Source: an uncultured Collinsella sp.
GTDB taxonomy: Bacteria > Actinomycetota > Coriobacteriia > Coriobacteriales > Coriobacteriaceae
Reading direction: 5' to 3'
Length of the DNA stretch: 6,614 bases
Assembly (NCBI GenBank): GCA_900553475.1
Contig: USEF01000091.1
Coordinates: 1-6,614, forward strand
Shown: positions 4,440-6,614 of the stretch, piece after piece
Position numbering within the stretch: the first letter of the stretch is position 1
How the letters are laid out: each line of letters opens with the position of its first letter
Program-made: the position numbers and the translations under genes
The notes under the pieces: model-generated
Databases searched by the model: none
What the model was told of the DNA's origin: nothing
What the model saw: only the letters and a program-made list of their open reading frames with translations

Positions 4440-6614
4440 ATGCCCGACGACCATAACGATAACAATTCCCAGACTCCCCGGGAGCCTAAGATCCCGGGGA
4501 TGCCCGGAGGCAAGAAGCCCACGCGTACGGGCTGGCTGTATTTTCTTTTGGCTTGCGCGCTTCTGGGCTATGCCTTCTTTAATATGGGTTCCGGCTTTGC
4601 CAGCTCCAGCAATACCGTTAAGCTCGCGACGAGCGAGATGGTCAGCGCCATCAAGCAGGATTGCGTCGAAGATCTGACCTATACGGTTCAAGACGGAAGC
4701 GTGACGGGTCATTACTGGAAGACAAAAAAGGACAAGGGCGATACGAGCGAGCTCAAGAGCTTCTCTTCGACCTATGTCGGCTCCGATTCGCTTGCCGAGC
4801 TCATGGCGGAGCACCCCGATACCAAGTACATCGTCAACACCAACGATCCCGATTTTTGGGGCGACTTGGCGATGAGTGTGCTTCCGACGATCGCCCTTAT
4901 CGCCATCATGTTCTACTTTATGCGCCAGATGATGGGCGCCAACAACAGGAACATGCAGTTTGGCAAGACCAACGCCAAGACCAACGAGGCCACACGCCCC
5001 AAGGTCAAGTTTGAAGACGTTGCCGGAGTGGACGAGGCAGTCGAGGAGCTCGAGGAGATCCGTGACTTTTTGAGCGATCCGGATCGCTATCGCAAGCTGG
5101 GCGCCAAGATCCCGCGTGGCGTGTTGCTGGTTGGCCCTCCGGGCACCGGTAAAACGCTGCTGGCCAAGGCCGTTGCCGGCGAGGCGGGCGTGCCGTTCTT
5201 TAGCATCTCGGGTTCCGACTTTGTCGAGATGTTCGTAGGTGTCGGCGCCAGCCGTGTGCGTGACCTCTTTAAGGAGGCCAAGTCCCAGGCCCCGTCGATC
5301 ATCTTCATCGATGAGATCGATGCCGTGGGACGTCAGCGCGGAGCTGGCTTGGGCGGCGGTCACGACGAGCGCGAGCAGACGCTCAACCAGCTGCTGGTCG
5401 AGATGGACGGCTTTGAGGAAAGCGAGTCGGTCATCCTGATCGCCGCCACCAACCGCCCCGACATTCTGGATCCGGCGCTGCTGCGTCCCGGTCGTTTTGA
5501 CCGTCAGGTTACGGTCGACCGTCCGGATGTGAAGGGCCGCGAGCAGATCTTGCGCGTGCATGCCGAGAACAAGCCGATGGACGAGGACGTTAAGTTTGAG
5601 AAGCTCGCCCAGATGACCGTTGGCTTCACTGGTGCCGATCTGGCAAATCTGCTCAACGAGTCTGCGCTGTTGGCTGCCCGCCGCCATCGTTCCGTGATCT
5701 CGATGGACGAGGTCGAGGAATCGATGGAGCGCGTGATTGCCGGACCGCAGCGCAAGGGTCGCGTGATGACCGAGGCCGAGCGCACCACGATTGCCTACCA
5801 CGAGAGCGGTCACGCCCTGGTGGGTCACATCCTGGAGCACTCCGATCCGGTCCACAAGATCTCGATCGTCAGCCGCGGCCAGGCGCTGGGCTACACGCTG
5901 CAGCTTCCGCAGGAGGACCACTTCCTCAAGACCAAGAACGAGATGCTCGACGAGCTCGCCGTGTTCTTGGGCGGTCGCGTTGCCGAGGAGCTCATGTGCG
6001 ATGACATCACGTCGGGCGCGAGCAACGATCTGGAGCGCGCAACCAAGATGGCGCGCGAGATGGTCACGCGCCTGGGCATGAGCGAGGAGCTGGGCACGCA
6101 AGTGTTTGGCGAGGCGCAACATCAGGTGTTCCTTGGTCGCGATTACGCCGATCACCAGGATTACTCCGAGGAGACGGCGCGCCGCATCGATATCGAGGTC
6201 CAGCGCATTATGCGTGAGGCCCATCGTCGTGCGGTCGAGATTCTGGACGCCCGTCGCGATCAGCTCGATCTGATGGCGAAGGTGCTGCTTGAGCGCGAGA
6301 CCGTCGAGGGCGACGCCGTGAACGCCCTGCTCGACAACGAGTGGAATGCCTACCTTGAGCGCGAGGGCGATATCCTGGCGGCCAAGGAGGAGCGCAATGC
6401 CAAGGCGGCCGGCATGCCGACCAAGAAGCGCGTGCCTCGAATGAGCGAGGAGGAGCTGGCGGCTGATGCCGCGGCCTTTGCGCAGGCGGCCATGCAGGAG
6501 GATGCCGAAGCCGCATCCGATGATGCTGACGATGACCAGGATCTCGCCAATGAACATGCCGATGTTGGACTTTTTGGCCTCTGTGCTGTTTTTGGCGGAG
6601 GCAAAGCGCTGCAG
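4440..6614 (+). CDS. ftsH: ATP-dependent zinc metalloprotease FtsH (3' end outside window)
   Basis: Membrane-bound AAA+ protease that extracts and degrades misfolded membrane proteins and short-lived regulators as a hexamer. 725 codons are visible with no stop before the window edge. Order of parts: polar N-terminus (1-30), first membrane helix (about 31-49), extracytoplasmic domain (50-140), second helix (about 142-161). The AAA+ ATPase has Walker A GPPGTGKT (232-239), pore motif FVG (265-267), Walker B IFIDEID (288-294), and the second region of homology NRPDILDPALLRPGRFDR (338-355) with arginine fingers R352 and R355. The zinc protease has HESGH (454-458; more commonly HEAGH) and the third zinc ligand D530 in SGASNDLE. 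From about 668 the tail is acidic and Ala-rich. A later in-frame ATG (M21) lacks a well-spaced ribosome binding site, so 4440 is preferred. The last ~25 codons look unlike the rest in composition (see findings). Confidence 0.97.
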   Translation, partial: MPDDHNDNNSQTPREPKIPGMPGGKKPTRTGWLYFLLACALLGYAFFNMGSGFASSSNTVKLATSEMVSAIKQDCVEDLTYTVQDGSVTGHYWKTKKDKGDTSELKSFSSTYVGSDSLAELMAEHPDTKYIVNTNDPDFWGDLAMSVLPTIALIAIMFYFMRQMMGANNRNMQFGKTNAKTNEATRPKVKFEDVAGVDEAVEELEEIRDFLSDPDRYRKLGAKIPRGVLLVGPPGTGKTLLAKAVAGEAGVPFFSISGSDFVEMFVGVGASRVRDLFKEAKSQAPSIIFIDEIDAVGRQRGAGLGGGHDEREQTLNQLLVEMDGFEESESVILIAATNRPDILDPALLRPGRFDRQVTVDRPDVKGREQILRVHAENKPMDEDVKFEKLAQMTVGFTGADLANLLNESALLAARRHRSVISMDEVEESMERVIAGPQRKGRVMTEAERTTIAYHESGHALVGHILEHSDPVHKISIVSRGQALGYTLQLPQEDHFLKTKNEMLDELAVFLGGRVAEELMCDDITSGASNDLERATKMAREMVTRLGMSEELGTQVFGEAQHQVFLGRDYADHQDYSEETARRIDIEVQRIMREAHRRAVEILDARRDQLDLMAKVLLERETVEGDAVNALLDNEWNAYLEREGDILAAKEERNAKAAGMPTKKRVPRMSEEELAADAAAFAQAAMQEDAEAASDDADDDQDLANEHADVGLFGLCAVFGGGKALQ
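4475..4500 (+). repeat. Strong 9-bp GC hairpin in the first codons of ftsH
   Basis: TCCCCGGGA (4475-4483) and TCCCGGGGA (4492-4500) are perfect reverse complements with an 8-base spacer (4484-4491). They lie 35 bases downstream of the ftsH start, within codons 12-21. Each arm also holds the self-complementary hexamer CCCGGG. The encoded segment is a polar linker before the first membrane helix, so protein constraint should be weak. A role in translation or transcription of ftsH is inference. Confidence 0.55.
6550..6614 (+). other. Possible start of an overlapping next gene (very tentative)
   Basis: In the frame one base ahead of ftsH, an ATG at 6550 opens a frame that stays open to the window end (21 full codons, beginning MNMPMLDFLASVLF). 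AGGA (6538-6541) lies eight bases upstream. Third positions in this frame are far more GC-rich than in the ftsH frame over the same bases (19 of 24 codons from 6541, versus 10 of 25 in the ftsH frame from 6540). I do not recognise the product. It could be the start of a gene overlapping ftsH, the sign of a frameshift in ftsH, or chance. Confidence 0.25.

Noticed and set aside
4314..6557. A 747-residue open frame on the minus strand across ftsH
   Set aside because: It lies fully antisense to ftsH, whose domains and catalytic motifs are all intact. Its translation is a repetitive mix of L, H, R, G and A with no recognisable domain, as expected from codon bias in a GC-rich gene.
6609..6614. Terminal CTGCAG as evidence of a cloned-fragment end
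   Set aside because: A six-base match at the edge is easily chance and the left end of the window shows no matching site.

Overview
This 6.6 kb window looks like an ordinary chromosomal segment of a moderately GC-rich bacterium. The protein style (an actinobacterial-type TilS, and an FtsH with a long acidic tail) and the gene order tilS-hpt-ftsH suggest an actinobacterium of the Coriobacteriia, perhaps a Collinsella-like gut organism. That taxonomic call is inference from sequence character and gene order only. The tilS-hpt-ftsH order is a known conserved core cluster in Firmicutes and Actinobacteria.

Left part (1-1345). The first ~20 bases look like the right half of a terminator cut by the window edge. 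A minus-strand gene (86-553) encodes a small, unrecognised protein: a polar, low-complexity N-terminus followed by one C-terminal membrane helix. A 277-bp AT-rich divergent intergenic region (554-830) separates it from a plus-strand small heat-shock protein gene of the Hsp20 family (831-1262). That region carries several short repeats, including a perfect 8-bp inverted repeat close to hsp20, and is the main candidate regulatory region. A strong bidirectional hairpin terminator (1296-1329) ends hsp20 and the convergent gene on its right.

Middle (1345-3741). A minus-strand YycJ/WalJ-type metallo-beta-lactamase-fold hydrolase (1345-2154) is divergent from tilS (2203-3741). Only 48 bp separate them. 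tilS encodes tRNA(Ile)-lysidine synthetase and has an excellent ribosome binding site.

Right part (3742-6614). hpt (hypoxanthine phosphoribosyltransferase) follows tilS after a 148-bp gap with two hairpins. ftsH begins one base after the hpt stop codon and runs open off the right edge; 725 codons are visible. The three genes probably form one housekeeping group: tRNA decoding fidelity, purine salvage and membrane protein quality control.

No mobile element, CRISPR array, tRNA or rRNA is visible, and there is no clear sign of a novel multi-gene system. The points most worth a second look are the repeat-rich hsp20 upstream region, a very GC-rich 9-bp hairpin inside the first codons of ftsH, and a shift in coding signal to another frame in the last ~75 bases. 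The shift could mean an overlapping next gene or a frameshift.
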